Below are positions 7,419-16,266 of a DNA stretch of 64,000 nt, one piece after another (position 1 is the first letter of the stretch; each line of letters opens with the position of its first letter). The DNA comes from Streptomyces endophytica (GTDB lineage: Bacteria > Actinomycetota > Actinomycetes > Streptomycetales > Streptomycetaceae). Below the pieces are notes generated by a model. That model was given only the letters and a program-made list of their open reading frames with translations. It ran no database searches and was not told the origin of the DNA. The stretch is from positions 5,952,001 to 6,016,000 of the forward strand of contig NZ_CP110636.1 of assembly GCF_026153355.1 (NCBI RefSeq), in the 5' to 3' direction. The position numbers and the translations under genes were made by a program.

Positions 7419-10400
7419 GTGACCGGGACGTCCCCGCACCCGCCGCAGCATGCGCCGCACGACCAGCCGCCGACGTCCGGCCGGGCGGACCCCGCGCCGC
7501 GCGGCCCGGGTCCCGCACCGGACCGGCTCCCGTACTACGAGGACCGCTCGCCCGGCCGGGGGACGCTGCCGCCGCGCGCCTGGTACCCGTCCTCGGACGC
7601 GCCGCGGATCTCGCTGCACGGCACCTGGCGGTTCCGTCTCTCGCCGCGCGCCGACGCCGAGGACGAGGCGTTCGCCCGGCCGGACTTCGACGACACGGAG
7701 TGGCCCGAGCTGAGGGTGCCCGGCACCTGGGTGCTCAAGGGTTTCGGTGCGCCCATGTACACCAACACCGCCTATCCCTTTCCGGTGGATCCGCCGCGGG
7801 TGCCGGACGAGAACCCGACCGGCGACCACCGGCACGTCTTCGATCTGCCCGAGGGCTGGGGCGAGGGACCGGCCGTGCTGCACTTCGGCGGGGTGGAGTC
7901 CTGCGCCCGGGTCTGGCTCAACGGCCAGGAACTGGGGCACTTCAAGGGCAGCCGGCTGCCGCACGAGTTCGAGGTGGGGCGGCTGCTGCGGCCGCACGGC
8001 AATGTGCTGGCGGTGCGGGTCCACCAGTGGTCGTCCGGCAGCTATCTGGAGGACCAGGATCAGTGGTGGCTGCCCGGAATCTTCCGGAACGTCTCCGTCC
8101 ATCGGCGCCCTGAGGGGGCGGTCGCCGACCACTTCGTCCACGCGGGATTCGATCACCGTACGGGCCGGGGCACGCTGCGCGTGGAGTGCGCCCCGGCCGG
8201 GCGGGTGACCGTGCCGGAGCTCGGGCTGGACCTGGCGACCGGGGAGAGCGCGACGGTACCGGTGGAGCCCTGGACGGCCGAGGAACCCCGGTTGTACGAC
8301 GGGGAGTTGATCACCGCCGGGGAGACCGTCCCGCTGCGGATCGGGTTCCGTACGGTGTGTGTCGAGGACGGGCTGCTGAAGGTCAACGGCCGCCGGATCC
8401 TGCTGCGCGGCGTCAACCGCCATGAATTCGATCCGCGGTACGGGCGCACCGTCGGGCCCGAGGTGATGCGCCGCGATCTGCTGATGATGAAGCAGCACAA
8501 CGTCAACGCGGTGCGCACCAGCCACTATCCGCCGCACCCGGCGTTCCTCGACCTCTGCGACGAGCTGGGGCTGTGGGTCGTCGACGAGTGCGATCTGGAG
8601 ACGCACGGGTTCGGGCAGCAGGACTGGCGGGACAATCCGGTCGACGATCCGCGCTGGGAGCCGGCGCTGCTGGACCGGGCCCGCCGGATGGTCGAGCGGG
8701 ACAAGAACCACCCCAGCATCGTGCTGTGGTCGCTGGGCAACGAGTGCGGGACGGGCCGCGGACTGTCCGCCATGGCCGGGTGGATGCGCGAGCGCGATCC
8801 GTCCCGTCCGCTGCACTACGAGGGCGACCGCAGCTGCGCCGACACCGACGTCTACTCCCGGATGTACGCCGACCACGCCGAGGTGGAGCGGATCGGCCGG
8901 CGCACCGAGGGGCCGCTGGACGACCCCGCGCTGGATGCCCGGCGCCGTCAACTCCCGTTCATCCTCTGCGAGTACGCGCACGCGATGGGCAACGGTCCGG
9001 GCGGCCTCGGCGAGTACCAGCGGCTGTTCGAGACGTACCCGCGCTGCCAGGGCGGCTTCGTGTGGGAGTGGATCGACCACGGGCTGCGGCAGCGGGCGCC
9101 GGACGGCGAGGTGTACCACGCCTACGGCGGCGACTTCGGTGAGGAGCTGCACGACGGGAACTTCGTCTGCGACGGCCTGGTGCTGCCGGACCGGACGCCG
9201 TCGCCGGGGCTGGCCGAGGTGAAGAAGGTCGTCGAGCCGGTGCGGATCGAGGCCGGGCCCGAGGGTGACGACGGCGGGCAGACGGTCCGGATCACCAATC
9301 TGTACGACTTCTCCGGGCTCGGGCACCTCTCGTTCGTCTGGTGTTACGAGGTGGCGGGCAACCCGTGCGGCAGCGGGTGGCTGGAGATGCCCACGCCGCC
9401 ACCGGGCGAGTCGGTCGTGACGGCCCTGCCGGACATGGCGGAGGAGCGGGACGAGGGCCAGGAGGCGCTGTGGACGGTGCGGGCCGTGCTGGCCTGCGAC
9501 ACCGCCTGGGCGCCGGCCGGGCACGAGGTCGCGTGGGGCCAGTTCCCGGCCGTACCGCGCCCGGCCTACGTGCCTCCGGTACCCACCGCCACCCCGCGCC
9601 GCGGCGTGGGCAATGTGATCGTCCTCGGGCCGGGCACGTTCGACGCCACGACCGGGACGCTGGGCTATCTGGACGGGGTGCGGATCGGCGGCCCCCGGCT
9701 GTACGTCTGGCGGGCGCCGACCGACAACGACGAGGCCGCGCCCTGGCAGCCCGGGCCGCGGCCGGCCAGCGAATGGCGCCGGCTCGGCCTGCACCGGATG
9801 CGGCACCGCGTGGACGCCGTCGAACCGGACGGGCCCGCCCTGGTGGTGCGCACCCGGGTGGCCCCGGCCGGCTCCCCGCTCGCGCTGCGCGCGGTCTACC
9901 GGTGGACGGCCCGACGCGAGCTGCTGCGGCTGGAGTTGGCGGTCGATCCGGAGGGCGACTGGCCGGTTCCGCTGCCCCGGCTCGGGGTGCGGATGGCGGT
10001 GTGCGGGAGCCTGGGGCGGGCGGAGTGGTACGGCGGCGGGCCGGGTGAGGGCTATCCGGACACCCGGGCGGCCGCCCGCACCGGGCGCTGGTCGCGGTCG
10101 GTGGCGGAGCTGCAGACGCCCTACGTCCGGCCGCAGGAGAACGGTTCCCGGCCCGGTGTGCGCTGGGTCGAACTGACCCGGCCGGACGGTTCGGGCCTCC
10201 GGGTCGAGGGGGACCCGGACTTCGCCTTCGCCGCCCGCCGCTGGTCCGACGAGGAGCTGACCGCGGCCCGGCACACCCCGGACCTGCGGCCCGGCGAGGC
10301 CCTGTGGCTGCATCTCGACCATGCGCAGCACGGCATCGGCAGCCAGTCGTGCGGGCCGGGGGTGCTGCCGCAGTACCGGCTGGAGGCCGCCCCGGCACGG

Positions 10401-10430
10401 TTCTCGTTCGTGTTCGCGACGCTGTCCTGA
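7419..10430 (+). CDS. lacZ: Beta-galactosidase, glycoside hydrolase family 2 (LacZ type)
   Basis: A 1003-residue protein, close to E. coli LacZ in length. The GTG at 7419 is preceded by GCAGGAGGA. Domain order is GH2 sugar-binding (LHGTWRFRLSP onward), an immunoglobulin-like region, a TIM barrel, then the beta-galactosidase small-chain domain (about residue 730 to the end). The acid/base glutamate is in WSLGNECG (Glu442) and the nucleophile in FILCEYAHAMGNG (Glu518). No signal peptide is evident, so the enzyme should hydrolyse imported beta-galactosides in the cytoplasm. No permease gene is adjacent. It lies near the xylose/acetyl-esterase genes, which fits plant-polysaccharide use, but it is a separate transcription unit. 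Confidence 0.95.
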   Translation: MTGTSPHPPQHAPHDQPPTSGRADPAPRGPGPAPDRLPYYEDRSPGRGTLPPRAWYPSSDAPRISLHGTWRFRLSPRADAEDEAFARPDFDDTEWPELRVPGTWVLKGFGAPMYTNTAYPFPVDPPRVPDENPTGDHRHVFDLPEGWGEGPAVLHFGGVESCARVWLNGQELGHFKGSRLPHEFEVGRLLRPHGNVLAVRVHQWSSGSYLEDQDQWWLPGIFRNVSVHRRPEGAVADHFVHAGFDHRTGRGTLRVECAPAGRVTVPELGLDLATGESATVPVEPWTAEEPRLYDGELITAGETVPLRIGFRTVCVEDGLLKVNGRRILLRGVNRHEFDPRYGRTVGPEVMRRDLLMMKQHNVNAVRTSHYPPHPAFLDLCDELGLWVVDECDLETHGFGQQDWRDNPVDDPRWEPALLDRARRMVERDKNHPSIVLWSLGNECGTGRGLSAMAGWMRERDPSRPLHYEGDRSCADTDVYSRMYADHAEVERIGRRTEGPLDDPALDARRRQLPFILCEYAHAMGNGPGGLGEYQRLFETYPRCQGGFVWEWIDHGLRQRAPDGEVYHAYGGDFGEELHDGNFVCDGLVLPDRTPSPGLAEVKKVVEPVRIEAGPEGDDGGQTVRITNLYDFSGLGHLSFVWCYEVAGNPCGSGWLEMPTPPPGESVVTALPDMAEERDEGQEALWTVRAVLACDTAWAPAGHEVAWGQFPAVPRPAYVPPVPTATPRRGVGNVIVLGPGTFDATTGTLGYLDGVRIGGPRLYVWRAPTDNDEAAPWQPGPRPASEWRRLGLHRMRHRVDAVEPDGPALVVRTRVAPAGSPLALRAVYRWTARRELLRLELAVDPEGDWPVPLPRLGVRMAVCGSLGRAEWYGGGPGEGYPDTRAAARTGRWSRSVAELQTPYVRPQENGSRPGVRWVELTRPDGSGLRVEGDPDFAFAARRWSDEELTAARHTPDLRPGEALWLHLDHAQHGIGSQSCGPGVLPQYRLEAAPARFSFVFATLS

Positions 10431-10551
10431 GCGGTCCGCGGCCTCCGGCCTCGCCGTCGGCGCAGGCCACGGGCATTGTCGGTGGGCGGAGCTACGATCC
10501 GAAGGAGCTGGGAAACGATCCGCCCGGCCGCACACCAGGAGGGTTCGCACC

Positions 10552-11472
10552 ATGGTCAGCACGGTCCCGACGCTCGCCGACGCCCTCGCCGCGGGGCCGG
10601 TGGTCCTCGACGGCGGGCTGTCCAACCAGCTGGAGGCGGCCGGACACGACCTGAGCGACGCGCTGTGGTCGGCCCGGCTGCTGGCCGAGGAGCCGGAGGC
10701 GGTGGTGCGGGCGCATCTGGCGTACTACGCAGCGGGGGCGCAGGTCGCGATCACCTCCAGCTACCAGGCGACGTTCGAGGGGTTCGCGCGGCGCGGGATC
10801 GGCGCGGAGGAGGCCGCGGAGCTGCTCGGGCGGAGCGTGGCGCTGGCCCGCGAGGCGGCCGGCCGGGCGCGGGCGGGCGGCGCCAGCGGCCCGCTGTACG
10901 TGGCCGCTTCGGCGGGTCCGTACGGCGCGATGCTGGCGGACGGTTCCGAGTACCGCGGCCGGTACGGCCTGTCGGTGGCGGAGCTGGAGCGGTTCCACCG
11001 GCCGCGGCTGGAGGTGCTGGCGGCGGCCGGGCCCGATGTGCTGGCGCTGGAGACGGTGCCGGACGCCGACGAGGCCCGGGCGCTGCTGCGGGCGGTGCGC
11101 GGGCTGGGCGTGCCGGCGTATCTGTCGTACAGCGTCGCCGGGGACACGACGCGGGCCGGGCAGCCGCTGGCGGAGGCGTTCGCCCTCGCGGCGGAGGTGG
11201 ACGAGGTGATCGCCGTGGGGGTGAACTGCTGCGCGCCGGACGACGCGGACCGCGCGGTGCCGCTGGCCGCGCGGGTCACCGGCAAGCCGGTGGTGGTGTA
11301 TCCGAACAGCGGGGAGCGCTGGGACGCCGAGGCGCGGGCGTGGTGCGGCATACCGGAGTTCGCCGCCGGCCGGGTCGCCGGCTGGGTCGCGGACGGCGCC
11401 CGGCTGATCGGCGGCTGCTGCCGGGTCGGGCCGGACGCCATCGCGGAGCTGGCGTCCGGCCTCGGCCACTGA
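10552..11472 (+). CDS. mmuM: Homocysteine S-methyltransferase (MmuM type)
   Basis: A 306-residue single-domain protein of the Pfam S-methyl_trans family. It transfers a methyl group from S-methylmethionine (or SAM) to homocysteine to give methionine. The zinc-binding cysteines are visible: Cys226 in GVNCC and Cys289-Cys290 in IGGCCRVG. The N-terminal LDGGLSNQLEAAGHDL is also typical. The ATG at 10552 has CAGGAGGG upstream. It has no cobalamin or folate domains, which separates it from MetH. It follows lacZ by 121 bases in the same direction, but a functional link is not expected. Confidence 0.93.
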   Translation: MVSTVPTLADALAAGPVVLDGGLSNQLEAAGHDLSDALWSARLLAEEPEAVVRAHLAYYAAGAQVAITSSYQATFEGFARRGIGAEEAAELLGRSVALAREAAGRARAGGASGPLYVAASAGPYGAMLADGSEYRGRYGLSVAELERFHRPRLEVLAAAGPDVLALETVPDADEARALLRAVRGLGVPAYLSYSVAGDTTRAGQPLAEAFALAAEVDEVIAVGVNCCAPDDADRAVPLAARVTGKPVVVYPNSGERWDAEARAWCGIPEFAAGRVAGWVADGARLIGGCCRVGPDAIAELASGLGH

Positions 11473-11494
11473 CACCCGGCCGGTCGGACGGCGC

Positions 11495-12345
11495 TCAGGA
11501 CAGCGGCTTGGTGAGCTTCTTGGTGCCGCTGCTGTTGCCCATCAGGCTGCAGCTGACGGACTTGTAGCCGAGCTTGTAGCCCCTGAGGTTGGGGTACTGC
11601 ACGTAGGTGCCCTCGGCGGTGCCGGCGGGCTGCCGGGACGCCTTGCGCTCCAGCTCGTCCCGGCAGAGCGACGACGCCTTGTCCTTGATGTCGGATTCGC
11701 TGGTCAGGCCCGCGCCGAGGCGGTGGGTGGTGACGACCTCGGCGTCGTGCGGGCCGTTGCAGGAAGCCGTCTCGTTCATGCCGTTGCCGTCCGGGCCCAG
11801 GTCGTAGCAGTCACCCACCTTCAGCAGGTAGAAGGGGAGCGCGCCGGAGGACGGCGAGGGGGTGCTCCCGGTGTCGCTGCTGGGTGAGGCGTAGGGGTCG
11901 TCGGAGGGCGTGGCGGAGGCGCTGTCGGACGGGGTGGCGGAGGTGCTCGAATTGGCCGACGGCTGGGCGCGGTTGCTACCGCCGCCGTCGTCACTGTTGG
12001 CGATCGCGATGACGGCGATGACGGCGGCCAGCACGACCACACCACCGCCGATGATGGCGGCGATGAGCTTGCCGTTGCCGCCGCCGTTGGGCGGGCCGGG
12101 CGGCTGCTGCCAGCCGCCGGGGCCACCCGGGCCGGCCGGTCCCGGAGGGCCGTAGCCGCCGGCGGGCGGTCCGAAGCCGCCGGGGGCCTGATTGCCGCCG
12201 GGCGGCTGGCCGTAGCCGCCGGAGCCGTATCCGCCCTGGCCGGCGGGGCCATAGCCGCCGGCCGGCGGTCCGAACCCGCCCGGGTTGTCGGGGGCGGCTG
12301 GTTCGGCGGGTGCGGCTGGCCGGGCGGCGGAGGCGGAAAGCTCAT
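11495..12345 (-). CDS. Membrane-anchored secreted protein with Pro/Gly-rich cytoplasmic head; frame broken once
   Basis: The natural start is the ATG at 12345 (MSFPPPPPGQPHPPNQPP). A Gly/Tyr/Pro-rich N-terminus (repeats such as GGYGPPG), a single membrane helix (GGGVVVLAAVIAVIAIANS), a Ser/Thr/Pro linker and an extracytoplasmic domain with three or four cysteines (KVGDCYDL, TASCNGPHDAEV, SSLCRDELE, SVSCSL) follow. The layout matches DUF4190/septum-formation-like Streptomyces membrane proteins. The N-terminal frame and the membrane-helix frame differ by one base. Adding one G to the five-G run at 12290-12294 (plus strand) joins them exactly, and the downstream frame has no usable start of its own until the helix. 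This is probably a sequencing error. Confidence 0.7.
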
Positions 12346-12480
12346 AACGGAAAGGATCGCTTCTTTACTGGGTTTCACGGGAGGCGGTGACCAAGCTGGA
12401 ACACTCCGGGTCTGACATGTCCGTCCGCTGGGCACCGTTGGCGACAGGCAGCAAGCCACCCTACGGCCCGGAGGTTCCGC

Positions 12481-13446
12481 GTGTTCACCGACCTGCCCCT
12501 GGACGAACTGCGCACCTATCGCCCCCCGTTGCCCGAGCCGCCCGGATTTGATGCGTTCTGGGAGCGCACCCTCGCCGAGGCCCGCAGCCATGACCTGGCC
12601 GCGCGGTTCACCGCGCTCGACACCGGGCTGGCCCTGCTGCGCACCTACGACGTGACGTTCTCCGGGTTCGGCGGGCACCCGATCCGTGGCTGGTTCCTGA
12701 TCCCGCGGGCGGCCGCCGGGCCGCTGCCGTGCGTCGTGCAGTACCTCGGTTACGGCGGTGGCCGGCTGCGGCCGCACGACTGGCTGCTGTGGCCCGCGGC
12801 GGGGTACGCCACCCTGGTCATGGACGCCCGCGGGCAGAGCGGCCCGGACCGTCCCGGTGACACCCCCGACCCGGCCGGCTACCGCAACCCGGGCGTCCCC
12901 GGCCGGCTGACCCAGGGCCTGCTCGACCCCGACGACCACTACTACCGGCGGCTGTTCACCGATGCCGTACGGGCCGTGGAGACCGCGCGCGGCCACGACG
13001 AGGTGGACGAGGAGCGGATAGTGGTCGCCGGGCACAGCCAGGGCGGGGCGCTCGCCCTGGCGATGAGCGGGCTGGTCCCGGGCCTGGCCGGGGCGCTGAT
13101 CGACGCGCCGTTCCTGACCCACATCCGCCGCGCGGTCGAGGTCACCGACGCCGGCCCGTACGGCGAGCTCGGCCGCTACTTCGCGGGCGCCCGGGACCAC
13201 GTCGACACCGCCCTGGACACCCTGGACCACTTCGACGGGCTGAACTTCGCGGTCCGGGCCACCGCCCCGGCGCTCTTCGCGACCGCGCTGCGCGACGACG
13301 TGGTGCCGCCGTCCACCGGCTTCGCCGCGTACCACCACTACGCGGGCGAGAAGGAGCTGAAGGTGTGGCGGTTCAACGCCCACGAAACCGGCGGCACCGA
13401 CCAGCGCGCCGCCGAACTCGGCTTCGTCCGCGGGCTCTTCGGCTGA
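12481..13446 (+). CDS. Acetylxylan esterase / cephalosporin-C deacetylase, carbohydrate esterase family 7
   Basis: A 321-residue alpha/beta hydrolase. The GTG start at 12481 has CGGAGG upstream. CE7 signatures are present: YLGYGGG with the oxyanion tyrosine, RGQSG, the nucleophile motif GHSQGG, and a C-terminal HETGGTDQR carrying the catalytic His; the acid is in RDDVVPPST. The family forms hexamers that deacetylate xylo-oligosaccharides and other small acetylated substrates. There is no signal peptide, as is usual for the cytoplasmic enzyme. Its position just before xylA/xylB fits removal of acetyl groups from imported xylan fragments. It converges with xylA, with 12 bases between stops. Confidence 0.92.
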   Translation: MFTDLPLDELRTYRPPLPEPPGFDAFWERTLAEARSHDLAARFTALDTGLALLRTYDVTFSGFGGHPIRGWFLIPRAAAGPLPCVVQYLGYGGGRLRPHDWLLWPAAGYATLVMDARGQSGPDRPGDTPDPAGYRNPGVPGRLTQGLLDPDDHYYRRLFTDAVRAVETARGHDEVDEERIVVAGHSQGGALALAMSGLVPGLAGALIDAPFLTHIRRAVEVTDAGPYGELGRYFAGARDHVDTALDTLDHFDGLNFAVRATAPALFATALRDDVVPPSTGFAAYHHYAGEKELKVWRFNAHETGGTDQRAAELGFVRGLFG

Positions 13447-13458
13447 CCCCCGGCCGGT

Positions 13459-14622
13459 TCAGGACGCGCCGAGCACGTGGTCCATGGCCAGCTGGTCCAG
13501 CTGCTCGAAGGCCATCCCGCGGGCGGCGGCCACCTCCGGGCGGAAGGTCTCGTAGGCGGTGGGGTCGGCGAGCAGCCCGGCCAGGCCGTCCTCGGCGGTG
13601 GGGCGGGCCAGCTCGGGCAGGCGGGCGGCGCGCAGCGCATCCTGGACGGCCGGGTCGGCCCGGAAGGCCGCGGCGCGCTCCTTGAGGATCAGGTAGGTGC
13701 GCATGCAGCCGGCCGCGGAGGCCCAGACGCCGTCGAGGTCCTCGGTGCGCGGCGGTTTGAAGTCGAAGTGCCGGGGCCCGTCGTAGCCGGCGGTCTCCAG
13801 CAGGTCCACGAGCCAGAACGCGGCGCGCAGATCGCCGGCGCCGAAGCGCAGGTCCTGGTCGTACTTGACGCCGCTCTGGCCGTTGAGGTCGATGTGGAAG
13901 AGCTTGCCCTGCCAGAGGGCCTGGGCGATGCCGTGCGGGACGTTGAGGCCGGCCATCTGCTCGTGGCCGACCTCCGGGTTGACGCCGAAGAGGCCGGGGC
14001 GTTCGAGGCGCTCGATGAAGGCCAGGGCGTGGCCGACGGTGGGCAGCAGGATGTCGCCGCGCGGCTCGTTGGGCTTGGGCTCGATGGCGAACCGCAGGTC
14101 GTAGCCCTGCTCGACGACGTACTGGCCGAGCAGGTCGAAGGCCTCCTTGAGCCGGTCGAGGGCAGCGCGGACGTCCTTGGCCGCCCCGGACTCGGCGCCC
14201 TCCCGGCCGCCCCAGGCCACATAGGTGCGGGCGCCCAGTTCGGCGGCGAGGTCGATGTTGCGGAGCGTCTTGCGCAGCGCGAAGCGGCGGACGTCGCGGT
14301 CGTTGGCGGTGAAGGCGCCGTCCTTGAAGACCGGGTGGGTGAAGAGGTTGGTGGTCGCCATCGGGACGACCAGACCCGTGGCCTCCAGCGCCCGGCGGAA
14401 GCGTTTGACGGCCGTCTCCCGCTCGATGTCGTCGGCGCCGAACGGGATCAGGTCGTCGTCGTGGAAGGTGACGCCGTACGCGCCGAGCTCGGCGAGGCGG
14501 TGCACGGTCTCGACCGGGTCCAGGGCGCGGCGGGTGGCGTCCCCGAACGGGTCGCGGCCCTGCCAGCCGACGGTCCACAGACCGAAACTGAACCTGTCCT
14601 CGGGCACCGGCTGGTAGCGCAT
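13459..14622 (-). CDS. xylA: Xylose isomerase
   Basis: A 387-residue protein, the length of Streptomyces glucose/xylose isomerases. It interconverts D-xylose and D-xylulose. All metal and active-site residues are at classical positions: His54 and Asp57 (FHDDDL), Glu181 and Lys183 (EPKPNEP), Glu217 and His220 (NPEVGHEQ), Asp245 (FHIDLNGQ), and Asp255/Asp257 (KYDQDLRF). The ATG at 14622 is chosen over upstream in-frame codons because it gives the standard N-terminus MRYQPVPEDRFSFGLWTVGW and has GAGGGAG upstream. It is divergent from xylB and shares its 152-base control region. Confidence 0.98.
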   Translation of the reverse strand: MRYQPVPEDRFSFGLWTVGWQGRDPFGDATRRALDPVETVHRLAELGAYGVTFHDDDLIPFGADDIERETAVKRFRRALEATGLVVPMATTNLFTHPVFKDGAFTANDRDVRRFALRKTLRNIDLAAELGARTYVAWGGREGAESGAAKDVRAALDRLKEAFDLLGQYVVEQGYDLRFAIEPKPNEPRGDILLPTVGHALAFIERLERPGLFGVNPEVGHEQMAGLNVPHGIAQALWQGKLFHIDLNGQSGVKYDQDLRFGAGDLRAAFWLVDLLETAGYDGPRHFDFKPPRTEDLDGVWASAAGCMRTYLILKERAAAFRADPAVQDALRAARLPELARPTAEDGLAGLLADPTAYETFRPEVAAARGMAFEQLDQLAMDHVLGAS

Positions 14623-14774
14623 CGCATCTCCCTCGGCCATTTCGTCAAGGCGCTTTACAAATTCCGCGGCGGCCAAACTAATATGCGGCGGCACACCGGG
14701 GAACCCCCTGGAAGCAGACCGTGCGAGAAGGCTCCGCAGCTGTGTGGCAGCGGGCCGTCAAGGGAGAGAGCACG
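14623..14774. promoter_or_regulatory. Divergent xylA / xylB control region
   Basis: This 152-base gap separates the divergent xylA and xylB start codons. It is locally A/T-richer than its surroundings around 14651-14684 (CTTTACAAATTCC and CCAAACTAATATG). CAAACTAA at 14675-14682 equals one half of the classical Bacillus XylR operator (TTAGTTTG...CAAACTAA). The opposite half is only weakly matched by TTTACAAA at 14655. The ROK repressor encoded two genes downstream is the obvious candidate to bind here. The binding site itself is an inference. Confidence 0.5.
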
Positions 14775-16205
14775 ATGGGCGCACAGGCAGCGGGACCGCT
14801 CGTCCTCGGCGTGGACAGCTCGACGCAGTCCACGAAGACGCTGGTCGTGGACGCGGAGACCGGTGTGGTCGTCGCGCGCGGGCAGGCGCCGCACACGGTC
14901 GGCGGCGGCCCCGGCAAGGAGAGCGACCCCCGGCAGTGGTGGGAGGCGCTGGGCGGGGCGCTGGCGCAGTGCGGCGACGCCGCCCGGCAGGTCTCCGCGG
15001 TGTCGGTCGCCGGGCAGCAGCACGGGCTGGTCACGCTGGACGCGGCCGGCGACCCGGTGCGGCCGGCCCTGCTGTGGAACGACGTCCGCGCCGCGGGCCA
15101 CAGCGAGCGGCTGATCGCCGAGCGGGGCGGCGCCCGGGCCTGGGCGGACCGGGTGGGGAGCGTACCGGGACCGGCGTTCACGGTGGCCAAGTGGGCCTGG
15201 CTGCGGGAGACCGAGCCGGCCGCGGCCGCCGCCACCGCCGCGGTGCGGCTGCCGCACGACTACCTCACCGGGCGGCTGACCGGCGAGGCGGTCACCGACC
15301 GCGGGGACGCCTCCGGCACGGGCTGGTGGGCCTCCGCCACCGGGGCGTACGACACCGAGATCCTGGCGCACGTCGGGCTGCCCCCGGAGGCGCTGCCCCG
15401 GGTGGCGCAGCCGGGTGAGGCCGCCGGGACGGTGCACGCCGGGGAACTGCCGCTGCCGCGGGGCGCCCTGGTGGCCGCGGGCACCGGCGACAACATGGCG
15501 GCCGCGCTCGGCCTCGGCCTGCGCCCCGGGCAGCCGGTGCTGAGCCTGGGCACCTCGGGGACGGTCTACGCGGTCTCCACCCACCGACCGGCCGATCCGA
15601 CCGGCACCGTCGCCGGTTTCGCCGACGCCCGGGGCGACTGGCTGCCGCTGGCCTGCACCCTGAACTGCACGCTGGCCGTGGACCGGGTGGCGGCGCTGCT
15701 GGGCCGCGACCGGGAGGCCGTGGAGGCGGGCGGCGAGGTGGTGGTGCTGCCGTTCCTGGACGGGGAGCGCACGCCGAACCTGCCCGGGGCGTCGGGCCTG
15801 ATGCACGGGCTGCGGCACGACACCACGGCCGGCCAGCTGCTCCAGGCGGCCTACGACGGCGCGGTCTTCGCGCTGCTGCGGGCGCTGGAGCAAGTGCTGG
15901 ACGCGGACGCCACGGCCGGGGCGCCGCTGCTGCTGATCGGCGGCGGCGCGAAGGGCCGGGCCTGGCGGGAGACGGTCCGCCGGCTCTCCGGCCGCCCGGT
16001 GGTGGTGCCCGAGGCGCAGGAGCTGGTCGCGCTCGGCGCGGCGGCCCAGGCGGCCGGGCTGCTGCTGGGCGAGGACCCGGCGGCGGTGGCCCGCCGGTGG
16101 GGCACCGCACGCGGCACGGAGTACGAGGCCCAGCCGCGGGACGACGCCGCCCTGGACCGCCTGGCCGCGACCCTCACCGACGCGGAGCCGCTGCTACGGC
16201 GCTGA
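14775..16205 (+). CDS. xylB: Xylulokinase (FGGY family)
   Basis: A 476-residue FGGY kinase. The ATG at 14775 has AGGGAGAG upstream. It phosphorylates D-xylulose to xylulose 5-phosphate. The N-terminal lobe starts LGVDSSTQSTK (phosphate 1 motif). SVAGQQHGLV and LLWNDVRA are typical of XylB. The catalytic base is Asp239 in GTGDNMA; the C-terminal ATPase lobe has LSLGTSGTVYA, GERTPNLPGA and LLIGGGAKG. There is no obvious disordered N- or C-terminal extension. Context (xylA divergent, ROK regulator downstream, two encapsulin shell genes after that) makes it the nearest candidate enzyme cargo of the encapsulin, although a cargo-loading tail is not visible. Confidence 0.96.
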   Translation: MGAQAAGPLVLGVDSSTQSTKTLVVDAETGVVVARGQAPHTVGGGPGKESDPRQWWEALGGALAQCGDAARQVSAVSVAGQQHGLVTLDAAGDPVRPALLWNDVRAAGHSERLIAERGGARAWADRVGSVPGPAFTVAKWAWLRETEPAAAAATAAVRLPHDYLTGRLTGEAVTDRGDASGTGWWASATGAYDTEILAHVGLPPEALPRVAQPGEAAGTVHAGELPLPRGALVAAGTGDNMAAALGLGLRPGQPVLSLGTSGTVYAVSTHRPADPTGTVAGFADARGDWLPLACTLNCTLAVDRVAALLGRDREAVEAGGEVVVLPFLDGERTPNLPGASGLMHGLRHDTTAGQLLQAAYDGAVFALLRALEQVLDADATAGAPLLLIGGGAKGRAWRETVRRLSGRPVVVPEAQELVALGAAAQAAGLLLGEDPAAVARRWGTARGTEYEAQPRDDAALDRLAATLTDAEPLLRR

Positions 16206-16266
16206 GCCGTACACCGGCGCAGCCCGCGCCCGGCATCTCCGTGACCCGACACCTCCGAGGAGCCCC

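Noticed and set aside
14775..16205. XylB carrying an encapsulin loading tail
   Set aside because: Both ends of XylB coincide with the folded kinase; no disordered N- or C-terminal extension is visible. The cargo idea rests on gene context only.
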